Shown piece after piece: positions 30,885-42,129 of a stretch of 64,000 nt of DNA (its first letter is position 1; every line of letters starts with the position of its first letter). Source of the stretch: Trichobilharzia regenti. Lineage: Eukaryota > Platyhelminthes > Trematoda > Strigeidida > Schistosomatidae. The stretch lies in the NCBI GenBank assembly GCA_944472135.2, contig OX235264.1, positions 93,444,319 through 93,508,318 of the forward strand. Direction: 5' to 3'. The notes below the pieces were generated by a model. It was not told the origin of the DNA. It saw only the letters and a list, made by a program, of their open reading frames with translations, and ran no database searches. The position numbers and the translations under genes are program-made.

Positions 30885-32030
30885 TTATTATTTCTTTTAA
30901 TTCCTAGAGGAACATAGGGCTTCAGCCACCCATCTCCACTGAGTTTGGTTCTCTGTTAAAGTTTTCACCTGGCTCCAGGTCTGCCCGAATGCTTTCATCT
31001 CCTCTTCACATGATGTCTTCCAAGTCACCCTTGCAATAACGACCAACTCGCCGCTTCCCTTTCGGGTTCCACTCAAGCACTGGATTGTCTAGTGATGTCA
31101 CTTGATGGTTTCCTCAGAGTATGGCCGATCCATCTCCATTTCCTCTGGCCTATTTGTTTCACAATAGGGTTCCTGCTGTGTTGGTTCGCTCATTGCCAGG
31201 GATTCATCCGTGTTTCTGATCTTTTCTGGCCGGCCATCTGATCTTGAGTATTGAGCGAAGACAACTGTTAATGAAGGTCTGAAGGTTGTTTGAGATGCCC
31301 TTTATGACGCGCTGGCCAAGTCTCTGATCCGTATAGTAAGTAGCACTGACTGACCTCACAGTGGAGTTGAAAATCTGGATGTTATTTTTGATGGTGAGTG
31401 CTGTTGACCTCCATACAGACTTGAGAGTAATGAAAGCTTGTCTTACTTTCCGGTTCCTTACTTTTATATCCTCGTCAGTTCCGTCCGTCTGTAGTTGAAA
31501 CGATGCTTCCCAGTTGGGTAGGTAGGTAAAGGAGGTTGTTTCTTTCTGGTTCCTCCCATTTATGCTGGCTGATTGTTTTCTGTTGTTGCTGTTGCCGTTG
31601 GACAGGAATCTTCATCACCTACCTCTGTTTTCTCTTTGTTCACCTGAAGGCCTATCTTCTCTGGATGCTTCTTCTGCCGACTTGTTGCTTTTCACTTGCA
31701 CATCTTCCAGTTTGTGGGAAATCAGACATATATCATCATCGGCGAAGTCCAGATCCTCCAAGTTTTTCGTGAGAGTCCATTTTATGCCTGTTTCCTCGCT
31801 ACTCGCTGTCTGAAAATCATTGGGGATAGTAGGCAGCCTTGCGTTACTCCCGTCCTCACTTTGAAGGACTCCGCGAGTTTCCCATTGTGTATTACTTGGC
31901 ATATGGCGTTGTCGTACAAATGTTGGATGGGATGTATATTTGTTGGCGGCACTCCATAGTAGCGAAGTAGTTTCCAAATCACCTCTCCATCGATGCTGTC
32001 TACTGAAGGTCATTTCAATGTCAATGAAGT
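30885..32030 (-). mobile_element. RTE-type LINE copy (RT end to 3' end)
   Basis: The minus strand carries LNFIDIEMTF (decayed FIDFEKAFDSV), then VIWKLLRYYGVPPTNIH-type sequence, LYDNAICQVIHNGKLAESF, RTGVTQGCLLSPMIF, and DLDFADDDICLISHKLEDV with the FADD motif. The C-terminus follows and the copy ends TTCCTCTAGGAATTAAAAG with a (TAA)n tail at 30876-30897. A frameshift splits the RT near the FIDF region. A GA-rich run (about 32024-32070) follows its truncated 5' end. Confidence 0.85.
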
Positions 32031-32079
32031 TGAGAGAGATAGAGAGAGGGAGAGAGAGAGGGGTGACTGCCATAGTAAC

Positions 32080-32444
32080 AATAATTATGCTTCTGATCAT
32101 ATAAAAAATGAACGACGGAGAGAAATATCAGAATTAGAACCTAAAGATAATTGCTGTCGAACTTTGAATTCACTCTCTACTCTGTCATCAGAGCGAATTC
32201 TCCTGTACCTTGGACACAATAACAATGATGTATAAGGCCAGGGAATTTCACTAGTTTTTTTTGATATTATTTATCATATCGAGTTAATGGCTATAAGAAA
32301 TTGTAGTATAATTCTATCAAAATTTCACCCAAGCAGTAAGAGGGAATTAGGGTGGTTGAACCTGATTTTCCTTGTCTAAGATAAGTCGTTTGAACTACGG
32401 TGTTGGTGAGCTTTGTCTACAATGAGAAAAAACTGATATCCAGT
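32080..32444. other. No recognisable gene
   Basis: AT-rich DNA between an RTE copy and a PLE relic. Nothing I can name. Confidence 0.5.
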
Positions 32445-33880
32445 ATGCGAATAGAACTTGTGCACTGTGGTAGAGTATAATTCCATTATGAGTAAAATTT
32501 ATTTTGTTAAAGTCTCACAGTTTTATGCAGTAATATTTACTGATGACCACGTTTCGAGGACAATTTATTGATGCTCATAATCATATTAAGACATTACTCA
32601 CTGACACACCTTTCCAACTTCGTGTACACCATTCCATTATTTTTCATCACTTGACTTGATCGTTACTAGTAGTAGTATTTTACATATTTCCGGTATGAGT
32701 GATGAGTCATTGCATTCTATTTCACTTGTTGGCTGCAGACTCGATGAACCAGGCAGGTATCAGTGATCAACCTTACTTCTTAAAATTTTAACCCTTTCCT
32801 TCTCACCATGCTATTGTAAGCTTGCATGTGTTTTAATGCATGCATGCTGAGCGTTTTCTAAATTGCTCATCTTCTTTAATGGGGTCAACTGTTTCAACCT
32901 TAGCTAAATTCTCATCTACTGACAGGCAGTCTGCCTACCCGCAACCTACTAGTTTGACCTATGTGGTTGACTTAACTCCCAGTTCATTGCAAGGTATTTT
33001 GTAAATTAAATTATTTTGTCTAATTAGGTCAACCAACAGGGTCCTTTAACCTACAGAGCTTGTCCTACCTGAGTGAGTCTGGAGGTTTAAATGTCACTCC
33101 AATTCCTTCTTTGTTAAGAATCCTAGGTGGGAAGGTCTCTAGATCTCTCCTCCTTATATGGTAAAATTAATGCAGATGCCTTATATTCTCTCTTATTTAT
33201 CTTATCATTATTAGTTTCCCCAATATTTTTATTTTGCTTTTGACCTTTTCTGATCTTCCTAATGAATTTTATAGGATGGTTAGTTATTTGACACCAACTC
33301 CTCTTCCTCTCTCTGTTTCATTTCATCATTCAGGTCTTTCGTTTGTGCTACTTACTGCAACTCCTGGGTTTGTTAGACACTTAACTAACCCAGCCTTCAC
33401 AGTTAACGGATGAGATGAATTAAAGTTTGAATATCCATTAGCGGAATGCGTTACCATTTTATAAACGCTAGTGTGCAGTTAACCATCTTCTGTTCGTTGT
33501 ATTTTACAATCTAACAGCACAGTTAATTCTCCTTGTTCCTTTTCGGCTTCAAATGTGAAGTTTATTCCCTCTACTAGTGAGTTTATGTGTGTCAAGAAAC
33601 TAGAGACAGATATTTTCTGTTTTCACCCCTGTGTGTGAAAGTGTCATCCACATATCTCCAAGATATTTTTCGAGTAGGATTAGGTGAATGTATTAAGAGC
33701 AATATTCTCCCAGCTGCCCATAAATATGTCTACTGCGATAGGGGATATTGGTGATCATCCATCCTATTGCTACACATTCTGTTTGTCTATGTATATATTT
33801 GTCCTGGAATTTAAAGACAGTAGATGTGAGGCATAAGTGAATTCCTAAAATATCCTGTACCTAAATCAACTTGATACGGC
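32445..33880 (-). pseudogene. Decayed PLE (IGQTSR subtype), RT to 3' terminus
   Basis: The minus strand includes a VDDTF remnant near 33640, then INFTFEAEKEQGELTVLLDC, HSANGYSNFNSSHPLTVKAG and LVKCLTNPGVAVSS as in the PLE RT thumb, then IGQTSRLRVGRL (GIY-YIG part) and VDENLAKVETVDPIKEDEQF. It ends in the terminal block (ATATGATTATGAGC, CTCGAAACGTGGTCATCAG) at about 32520-32620. Many stops and shifts mark it as old. A sister copy lies at 54350-55330. Confidence 0.7.
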
Positions 33881-34139
33881 CAGCATAAACTGCTGGTTGA
33901 CATAACAGCTTTCCACTTAGTCATATCAATTAGTAGTGTATAAAAGTTAAGTCATGATACTGTGTACTACTGACTGATTGACTTCAGTAGTTCGCTGCTA
34001 CTCATTTACTAGTCAGATTGAAGTGGTCAAAAAAGATTTCTGATCATTTCTCTCGTTTGAAACGTGACGCATCAGCGGTGCAGACTGCATATTGCGAATT
34101 TGATTACCTGCATAGAGATATCTGATAGATAATTTAGTT

Positions 34140-34830
34140 ATGTTTATTATTGTTATTGTTCCTTTGGGTTCTGAGTGGAACATACACCTTCAACAGTACG
34201 CCTTCACTTTGTCCTATTCTCTGTAGTCCCCTGTAGACGGTCCCATGATTGGCTTTAGTCATTCATCTTCCCCAGCTGACATGATCTCCTTCATGTCACA
34301 CTCGGAATTACGCACAACTCATCGTATCTCATTAGGGTCCGATTGGAGAGATAGCCTATAGCTCAGTATCATTCTACGGTCTCCTCAGTGTGAGTTCGAT
34401 CCATCTCCATAGTCTTATTTCTTAAACAATAGGTGCTCGATCGGTTCCTTCACAGAGCACTTTGTTTCTTATTCTTTTCGTCTGGTTATCAGATCTTCAG
34501 TGTACAGTCAGAGAAGGCAGGTATTGATAGAAGTTTGAAATAGCATGTTGGAAATACCTTTCTTGATGGGCGCGCCACGTGACTGACTTCACATTGGTGT
34601 TGGAAATCCGAATTTTTTGTTTATACTCCAGTGGAGTGCAGAAGATTTCCCAGACTGATCTCAGAGTGATGGAAGTCAAAGGATAATAAACTGTTCTGAC
34701 TGACTGTTGATTTTTGGAGGGTGAAACCTTGTGACGAAAAGTTGTCTAATGAGATTATTTCCTGACCACAACGTAAAATAAATTCAGATTTGAGAGGCAC
34801 AAACACGTCTACCTCTGTAGCTATTATCTT
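34140..34830 (-). mobile_element. RTE-type LINE 3' end, decayed subfamily
   Basis: The minus strand reads KQKIRISNTNVKSVTWR and a 3' region ending with GTTCCACTCAGAACCCAAAGG and an AATAACAATAA tail at 34140-34160, the layout of RTE 3' ends. No open frame of any length survives. Confidence 0.65.
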
Positions 34831-34879
34831 TAAATGTTTGTTTTTTTCAAAAATTATGGTTACTTCCTATCAAGCTGCG

Positions 34880-35440
34880 TCTATGTACTACTGATAAATC
34901 TTGTCAGTAGCACACTTCACGAAAGCTCACTGGACAACTGTTTCTTTCTAGTTGAGGACTCAGCAACGGTACGCACCTAAAGTCGAGCTCATAGATCACC
35001 CAGCCAGTGGGATCCGATTCACTGCCAAGCTGATGAATTCCAACTTCTATCGATTCGGGATATTTGCATAGCTAAAACACCAGCTAATGTTATAGGCGAG
35101 TAGAGGTTCTCTTACCTGACTTGATAATCAGTTTGATGTTCACCAGTGACTAGTTCTATACAGGACTTAGTTGCCTGGCATTCTAGTGAGAAGTTGGAGC
35201 CATCATGGTCAATCTATGACATTAGATTGTGGTTGCGCTATGCATATATTGCAAGTTGATAGAAGTTGGGATTCATGGGCTGACCAGTGACTGAATGGTC
35301 TGCCTTGTAACCTTAAGCTCCTGGGTTTTAAATCTATTAAAGACTCTCAAACAAGGATGAAACGGCTTCGAGAAGTTCTCATCACTAAACCAGAGGAACC
35401 AATCCAAATCCCTACAAACCAACAGTTAATATTGATAGAG
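34880..35440. repeat. Decayed foldback-H copy
   Basis: A minus arm (34915-35200: CTCACTGGACAACTGTTTC, then GCCAGTGGGATCCGATTC) and a plus arm (35200-35430: GACTGAATGGTCTGCCTTG, then GGATGAAACGGC). Both arms are truncated and diverged. Confidence 0.55.
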
Positions 35441-36052
35441 ATTATTGAAGTTCGCTAAAGTATAGTTATAGTCAGTTTATACATCTCCATTCAATATATA
35501 ACTTCCAATACATTCAAACTTCACAATATATTGCTATTCAAGAATTCAATTCCTGATATCCAATGTATACATAAAATTTCCTTTGATAAATAAATGTTCA
35601 TTTCTCATTCCCAAAAATCGTGCCTTCACAAGGAATTATCACAATTGATTTTTACTAAATTTTAACTTTTCAACGACAGAATATCCACGAATAAGTACTG
35701 TGATATATCTGTATATAACACTCACTATTATTTTTATTGAATAATGAATATGGCTGACTGTATTTATAAATGGGAATACTGATTTGCTATTGTGAAATTT
35801 CTATTGGCTAGTTTATAGCATGAATATTGTTAATATGTCCATATATATAACGTTAGGTTAATAAGGGAACGGGTTTGTCAATACATTTGAACGCATAGTT
35901 ATATACGCGTGTATATATTTTTATATCTATATGCCTATATTCCTTTTATTTCATATGTATTTTGGAAGCAGTAACGTCCTACTATATGTGTATTTACTTA
36001 TTTACTCTCTATGCCTCTGACTTGTCTAAAAATGCAGGACAGCTATACATAT

Positions 36053-36098
<46 letters not shown>

Positions 36099-36500
36099 AA
36101 TAGAAAAATCTATAATAATGCCATTCTTTTTAAACTACCAAAATTCATTCTCGTCATGATTATACCTGAAATTTTTGCATTCCCTTCGTAAAATTTCAGT
36201 GAACTTTATGTATACTACTTAAAAGCAATTTTAAGTAACTGAAAATAGTTTGTAATAATATAATAATAATTATTATTATAATCACTTTATTCCGAACAAC
36301 ATTGATGGAATTTTTAATGTTTTTATAGATATTGTAACGAGTTAGCTCCTTGTATAAATATATATTAGAAAATAAAATTGAAAAAATTATAATTAGACCA
36401 TAAAAACTGAAAGTTATTGGAGCATAATGAACAATAAATAATAATAACAGTAACTATAATAACAGTAATGCATCGATCAAATTGCAATATTACGTATCGT
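35440..36500. other. AT-rich DNA without a gene; (AT)n at 36055-36094
   Basis: A long AT-rich stretch with a pure AT run of about 40 bp and TAA/TTA runs at about 36240-36285. No motif or family signature. Confidence 0.6.
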
Positions 36501-37195
36501 CATTGAATAGATATTGCAGTGGCAGTCAGCTCTCTATCTCAACTTCACTGGCTTTGAAAAGGCCTTCAGCAAACAGCGTCGATCGAGAGGTGATTTGGAA
36601 ACTACTTCGCCACAATTACGAAGGGGTGCCACCAACAATCATACATACATCTCATCCAACAGCTGTACGACAGTGCTGCATGCCAAGTAATTCACAATAG
36701 GAAACTCATGGAATCCTTCGAATTGAAGACGGGACCATGAAAATGCTGGCTAGCTGGTGGCCTACTATCTGCAATAATTTTCTTGATTGTGGTAGAATGG
36801 ATAATGCGACAGACAGCGGGCCGGGAAACTAGAAGACAGGCTTAAAACGGACACACGCAAAAACCTTGAAGAATTTGGACTTCGCCGATGATGATATATG
36901 TCTGATTTCCCACAAACTGGAAGATATGCAAGTGAAAAGCAACAAGTTGGCCAAAGAAGAAGCATCCAGAGAAGATAGGCCTTCAGGTGAACAAAGAGAA
37001 AACAGAGGTAGGTGATGAAGATTCCTGTCCAACGGTAACAGCAACAACAGACAACGGTCAGCATGAATTGGAGAAATCTGAAAGAAACAACCTCCTTTAC
37101 CTACCTACCTGAGAAGCGTCGTTTCAACTACAGGCGGACGCAATTGACAAGGATATCACAGCGAGGATTGGGAAAGCAAGGAAGGAGTAGAGTGA
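36500..37195 (+). pseudogene. RTE-type LINE RT fragment
   Basis: Plus strand: LNFTGFEKAF, then NSVDREVIWKLLRHNYEGVP, a decayed GVRxGCLLS region, WIMRQTAGRE-like sequence, DFADDDICLIS and HKLEDMQVKSNKLA. It ends at GGGAAAGCAAGGAAGGAG (normally followed by the C-terminus), so the copy is truncated on both sides. The FADD catalytic motif is still readable in one frame. Confidence 0.75.
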
Positions 37196-37206
37196 TAATA
37201 AAAATA

Positions 37207-37400
37207 TGTTGTAATTTATTGTAATCATAGTATTAGTATTTCGAGATGACCGAATTACAAGAATCCAACCAAAACACAGAGAGGAAGGAATTCAGGAATT
37301 TGTATTTAGCGGAACTATAATTCATTTCATATAAGAAATATATTAACAATCAACAGTAAGTACTTAAACAATACAGAGATAGAAATTGTCAATCACCACA
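37207..37400 (-). repeat. Solo LTR of the same family as the 58-60 kb LTR element
   Basis: 194 bp that align end to end with the LTRs at 58180-58374 and 59818-60014, with the same TGT...ACA ends, but with visible substitutions. Flanked by AAATA on both sides (37202-37206 and 37401-37405), a 5-bp duplication like the one at the full element. This is what recombination between the two LTRs of an older insertion leaves behind. The right flank is PLE sequence. Confidence 0.85.
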
Positions 37401-37818
37401 AAATATTATCAACATTACGAAAATAAGAATCCATTTTATCTACTGCTTGTTTCAATGGACTATTTTCATACTTAGCAAGAACGACATCTGCCTAAATTGG
37501 ATCCATTTGAGAACCCATGTCAACACTGTCGATTCGCCTGTAATACAGGTTGTTGTTGAATATGAAGTTTACATTCACAGTGCATCTCTTTAGGAGCAGC
37601 TCCTTGAGACTAACTTTTGGAATTACGATATCGAACTGCTTTTCTTATATTTGTTGGCATTTGAATTCTACAGTGGTACAATGGTGAACAGTGGTGCGAC
37701 AGCATTTGCTCCCCACCTAGATTGACATAAAGGAAGTTAGAAAATGAATTCAAAGGCGTTTTTAACATTTATGATTTATTGTTTGCTTGTGTAACGGTTG
37801 GAGAAGTTTACCTAGCCT
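37401..37818 (-). pseudogene. PLE RT fragment (palm), continuing from 38429
   Basis: The minus strand reads LKELLLKRCTVNVNFIFNNN, then LYYRRIDSVDMGSQMDPI, a decayed version of NQLYRQTDGVAMGSPLGPI, then LAKYENSPLKQAVDKMDSYF. The upstream part (LGKLLQPLHKQTINHK) continues the 38429-38785 fragment after the 583-bp insertion. Confidence 0.7.
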
Positions 37819-37832
37819 CTTTAGACATGTCT

Positions 37833-38415
37833 TACTTACTTTACTTTACTTTACTTCGGCTATCTCCTACGGGAGGATGAGCCGGCTTCATGAACCATGA
37901 AGTTTCATGGGAATTGGGTACGAGTGATGTCCCCAGCATCGCTCGACCTTTTGTTTGAGAGTGCAGCTCTAGCCTTTACACAACCAAGTGTGACCTACAA
38001 GGCAGTAGGAGTGGAGTAGGGAGTCCACTATCCATTGGCAGCCGGTGACCGGAGTCCGGTTCATTCGCCTTTTTGAATGGGGCCAGTCATCCAGGGCATC
38101 CAATAAGCCCTTTGTCCATACGTCTGCCGGTGAGCTTCATACGCCAGTCGTTGGAGGTTTGGAATCAGGGTTTAGCCATCTCCCCTAGACTGTCATCCAA
38201 TGGACAGTCAACCCGGTGAAGAGCGCCGGGCATCCGCTTTTGCCCTCTCACTTTGGTGAAAAACACCTCCGCCACGTGAAGGCAGTGAGTAGGACTTCCT
38301 CAGGAGAGGCTATGTAAGACGCCCGGTCATATGGGAGCATTTCAAGAGGTGTACGGAGGGGTGGCCAACCCGCAGCGCAAGACACCCACCCCCAACCATC
38401 CTGAGGCTTTGGAGG
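37833..38415 (-). mobile_element. 583-bp GC-richer insertion with 14-bp target duplication and (AAAGT)n end
   Basis: Flanked by CTTTAGACATGTCT at 37819-37832 and 38416-38429, inside a PLE. On the minus strand it ends in tandem AAAGT units (AAGTAAAGTAAAGTAAAGTA), which, with the long target duplication, indicates target-primed retroposition. It is clearly richer in GC than its surroundings. I recognise no frame or tRNA-like head, so it may be the untranslated part of a LINE or a non-autonomous derivative of one. Confidence 0.65.
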
Positions 38416-38785
38416 CTTTAGACATGTCTAGGACTAAGCGAAGAGGAATTCTTAGTTTATATGCTTTTGGCAAACCATGCAATCCTGAAATATCACTTCC
38501 AGTGGGTTTAAGACGGTTGTAGACTGCCTCTGAGATGACTCTAGGTTTTCTCAGCTTCTTAAGCGTGTTTGCTGGCTGCTTTTTAGCCTTTCCATGTGAA
38601 TCTGTTGGGTTGTTAAGCTTTTGGAATTTCGTTTCATCGGTAAGAATCGAATTGATTTTGTTGGCGTAATCACACTTATTCATCAGTACTACTCTGGCTC
38701 CTTTATCAGGTCCACTGATTATTATGTAATCATTGTTTCTAAACTTTATGAAACTGAAAAGATATTTCAGGTAAAATGTCAACAT
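38416..38785 (-). pseudogene. PLE RT N-terminal fragment
   Basis: The minus strand reads ISGPDKGARVVLMNKCDYAN, then INSILTDETKFQKLNNPTDS, then VISEAVYNRLKPTGSDISGL and HGLPKAYKLRIPLRLVLDMS, corresponding to DKGSGVVIMNKADY...YGLPKIHKANVPLRPILSM in the copy at 62.8 kb. An open stretch of about 120 codons remains. The insertion at 37833-38415 interrupts it. Confidence 0.8.
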
Positions 38786-38789
38786 TTAG

Positions 38790-39390
38790 GAGTTTCAAGA
38801 TAAAACTAAAGTCAACAAACAGTATGACATTTAGATGGATTTAGTTTAAAACCATTTGACTGACCTCAGATAACAATCTATTCAAATGAGAACAATCTAA
38901 TACAGAAGCTACTGGTATAGAGATTGCCAGACCATCAGCGTATTCAATAAGATTAGCTTTGAAAGAATATGAAGAGTCACGTAAAAAGAAAGAAAACAGA
39001 AACGAAGAGAGTACAGTGCCTTGAGGCACACCATCTTCCATTTACAACGGAGGGAATCGCCTACAATTTCAAACAGCATGTTGTTTTCTACCTGAAAACT
39101 AAGAAGACCACTGGCCATCTTATGATCACCCAAAACTCATTGTGGGCTGAAAGCAGCTTGCTTAGTAAACGTTTGGTAGGAAAATAGAGTCAAAAGCAGC
39201 AGTACAGTCCATTATCCATTCTTGAAACAATATTGTGGTGGAGGATAACAACAGCATCTAATGTGCTTCTACTGTACTGAATAAGTAAACTGATTTGGGT
39301 CATTGAAGGATTTTAAAGATGATTTGATAACTTACAAGAGAATTTTCTCCAAGGAATATAAATAAAGTGAACAGTCACCATTTTCAATAA
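38790..39390 (-). pseudogene. Non-LTR RT fragment of a second LINE clade (CR1/SR1-like)
   Basis: The minus strand reads STLDAVVILHHNIVSRMDNG, AAFDSIFLP, DGVPQGTVLSSFLFSFFLRD, IEYADGLAIS (normally YADDLA), VLDCSHLNRLLSEVSQ and then LNPSKCHTV. The GVPQGTVLSP and YADD motifs with the LNPSKC block point to CR1/Jockey-type LINEs rather than RTE (RQGCLLSP, FADD). Catalytic D is G in YADG, and frameshifts occur near 39050 and 38850. SR1 is the schistosome CR1-like family I would compare first. Confidence 0.65.
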
Positions 39391-39394
39391 TAAT

Positions 39395-39845
39395 TATTAT
39401 TACTAATATTCTTCTTCAGGTTCTACGTGGTATCACTGGGGAAACCTGTGTTAAAGAAGATTAGAAATCTTTGAAGGTGGTGTTCAGGGAAACGTGTACA
39501 ACTGTTCTAGGAAGATAGAAGAAACAAGACAACACACCAACCAAGAACCTTTTGTTCAACTAATAAGTAGGAGAAAGTGGAGGTGAATCAAGCATACTCT
39601 GAGGAGGCCATTGACTGACATTTCACGCTAGGCGCTCACTCGAGTAAAGTCCGGAGGGGAAGCGATGAGTGCGTGGTCTGTGCAAGCGAGGATGATAGTG
39701 AACTGGAGGAGGGAATGAGAGATTATGGGCAATCGTAGGGCTAGCCGGCTGAAGAGGAGAGCCGAGAATAGAAGAAAGTCGAGATGTGTTGTTGAAGGCG
39801 TATTTTCCGCTCGGAACCCGAGGGAATAGTAAAAAGTAATCTCTA
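39395..39845 (+). mobile_element. RTE-type LINE 3' end, decayed
   Basis: Shares blocks with 14125-14215 (TATCACTGGGGAAACCTGTG, GGAAACGTGTACAACTG). It reads like the WRW..HTLRRP...EW C-terminus with stops and ends TCGGAACCCGAGGGAATAG. No frame is open. Confidence 0.55.
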
Positions 39846-40099
39846 GGCTTTACAGTTATAAGTCTATTTTATTTTAGAATACACAGTAACACCAATTAAG
39901 ATAAATTAAAAGTACATATACCAATAGGTGTCTAATCTGGTACAAGTATAAGATGGAACAGTAAAAGTCAGTTAGTTTTAATTATCGTGGAGAATTCTCA
40001 TCAGGTCACTGGAAAAAAACAAACAAGAGGCTTAACAACGATATACTACCGACGATTTTATTCTCAAAAGCATCTGTACGATCCTATTTCCATACCTAA

Positions 40100-40316
40100 G
40101 TTCACGCAATTAGAAGTTAATTGGTGGTTGGTGACTAGCAGTGGAATCCAAGATGCGCATGTCGCCATATTTGGGACTCGTCAGCTGGATGTAGCTGCAT
40201 CCCTCAGTGAGTGCTGATGTCCCCATCAAGGCTCTAATCCAGTGCCCATGGCTTCAAACGCCAAAGCGTTATCCACTAGACCACTTGGGCCACGAGAGCC
40301 ACCTCTTGTTCAATGG
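40100..40316 (-). mobile_element. SMalpha-type retroposon with damaged hammerhead ribozyme
   Basis: Minus strand: a tRNA-like head (AGTGGTCTAGTGGATAACGC, A box) with a degraded B box. The hammerhead region follows at about 40143-40194: stem I ATCCAG/TTGGAT, core CTGACGA intact, stem II weakened (GTCC...TGGC), GAAA changed to GACA, stem III TGCGCA, cleavage triplet ATC. SMalpha is an established schistosome family with self-cleaving hammerheads. The GAAA change predicts an inactive ribozyme. Confidence 0.75.
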
Positions 40317-40339
40317 GTCGTATTTAATTTAATTATTTA

Positions 40340-40640
40340 ATTAAATTTTAGCTTTTCCCGTCGAATGACTGAACCAAAGAGCGTTTCAAACCATGGGCAA
40401 TGGGTTCGAGCCTCGGTGGGAATATCGACACACTGTGGAATGCAGGTACATCCAGTGACGAGTCCCAAATAGGACGAAATGCGCATCTTGGATTCCACTG
40501 TTAATCACCATCCACCAAATAGCTTCCAACTACATACCCAGACATCGTGTAAGCATCTGCACAAGAAGCCAACACGTCAACCTGAGACCGAGCACTTTGG
40601 TCCAATCAATCGACGGGAAAATCTAAAATTGAATTAAATA
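40340..40640 (+). mobile_element. SMalpha-type retroposon with near-intact hammerhead ribozyme
   Basis: Plus strand: B box GGGTTCGAGCCTC at about 40399-40412. Hammerhead at about 40446-40496: stem I ATCCA/TTGGAT, core GTGACGA (the first core C is lost), stem II GTCC/GGAC intact, GAAA intact, stem III TGCGCA, cleavage triplet ATC. Loss of the core C should abolish or cripple cleavage. The copy is bounded by inverted repeats of about 45 bp (AGCTTTTCCCGTCGA / TCGACGGGAAAATCT). Confidence 0.8.
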
Positions 40641-40744
40641 AGTTCACATAGACACAGTTTTTATTTAATTCAACAAAGCAACGAAAGAAGATTAAAGGTG
40701 ATAATGATAATTATGAATGTGACTTCTTTCAAGTTTAACCACAA

Positions 40745-41300
40745 TCTGATATAAGTTAGAGAACAACAGAACCAGCAGGGACTACTGAAGAGCAATTTCG
40801 TCTCACCAGTTGGTGACTCATCGGTGGTGCGTGCCAACCTCATGGGTGAGAATTGAGGATCTCCCGTTACAAGTTAAGCTAGCTAGTAGACCATTCAGCC
40901 ACTTGGACCCGACTCAATGGCCCAACCCATTAATTCTAACTTCAAACAATCTGTGATTTCTTTAGCTTAACTGGCACCAGCCAGTGTCATCTGTGGCGAG
41001 TACCTATGCTCACACCCGACCTGTTGATGGACCCTATTGATCACAACTTCTCACTAGAACTCCAGTCGAATTCTTCCTGAGGCCATTCATTATAAGCATC
41101 AGATTAATATCCAAGAGCTTGTTTGTATGAATTTTATTTGTTTCAAGTTTAGTCTACGGTCTTGACGTATAACCGGGAGGTTCCGGATTCGAATCGCTGT
41201 AGTGGATGCGTAACTCTGATGATTCCGAAACTAGGACATGACAGCTGTCCAGTACAGTACTCCATGCTGGCTTTCAATATTCCTCTAACTGATATCAAAC
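40745..41300. repeat. Foldback-H copy
   Basis: The minus arm (about 40745-41080) shows CAGCAGGGACTACTGAAGAGC and CCACTTGGACCCGACTC. The plus arm (about 41150-41300) shows GGTTCCGGATTCGAATCGC, CTCTGATGATTCC, ACTAGGACATGACAGCTGTCC and CAGTAC. In the plus arm GAAAC is changed to ATGAC. Confidence 0.6.
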
Positions 41301-42060
41301 CATGATCAAACTTGAAATATTTAACTTGATACGAAAGTGTTAAGGCGTTACTATAGATCACAAGGAGAATAGAAACAAAATTACCTAGGATCAGAAATTA
41401 ATTGTGCAGTATATGTAAAATATTTTTTTTAACGAAGACAGATGTGAACAGAATGGGCATAGAAACGAAATGAAATAGTAGTTTTTTTTAATAAGAAAGG
41501 ATGCAAAAATATAACTAAGAAGCCAAACGGAAGTAGTTTCATAGTATATGTAGATAGAAATTGTCCTAATTTCTTCTAAGCACATAACTTCTGCCTGTTG
41601 ATGCTTATGGCAAAGACTTCTGCTGTACACAGAAGACAAAAAAACAAACAAACACACTGCCTTTACTTGATGTTTCGTTCACTTTGTAAACGACTCTCAA
41701 TAATGAGCATTTTAGTTGAGACGCTGTGACAGATACACTGACAAGGTGTTTGATTATCGTTTTTCTAATTGAACCAGTACTGCTTCTGTGCAGCAGTTAT
41801 GACGGAGGAGGGTGGTGTTCTCCAGCAAGTTTAAAGAGGCGTAAACTCAACGACATATGTGTTATGATGTTGCCACCTTTATATTTTACATTAAAGTTTT
41901 TATAGGCTGGAATAGTAGAAGAGAGATGCCGAGCTGGACATAGAAGTGGTGATCACACAGTATCACTTGTCTCCTGAATAAGTAGAATACAGCAACTACC
42001 TTTTTTTTGAATAATTTAACAATTCCCATTGTGGCATTAAAAACACAATATTCAGCGAAG

Positions 42061-42064
<4 letters not shown>

Positions 42065-42125
<61 letters not shown>
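42065..42125. repeat. (TA)n microsatellite
   Basis: About 60 bp of TA dinucleotides just upstream of the truncated 5' end of a PLE copy. Confidence 0.95.
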
Positions 42126-42128
<3 letters not shown>

Positions 42129-42129
42129 T

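Larger units (their letters stand above)
39980..41850 (-). pseudogene. PLE endonuclease C-terminus and 3' region, split by nested repeats
   Basis: The minus strand at 41600-41850 reads STGSIRKTIIKHLVSVSVTA, then LRVVYKVNETSSKGS, matching the PLE at 3.9 kb (VTGSIRNAITEHLIN...VIYKVNQNLPKA). Downstream, 41305-41520 and 39980-40100 match the 3' region at 3340-3880. Two SMalpha copies (40100-40600) and a foldback-H copy (40745-41300) are inserted in that 3' region. Confidence 0.65.

Noticed and set aside
38331..38522. A proline-rich protein across 38.4 kb
   Set aside because: The frame crosses the border of the 583-bp insertion and runs antisense to a PLE fragment.
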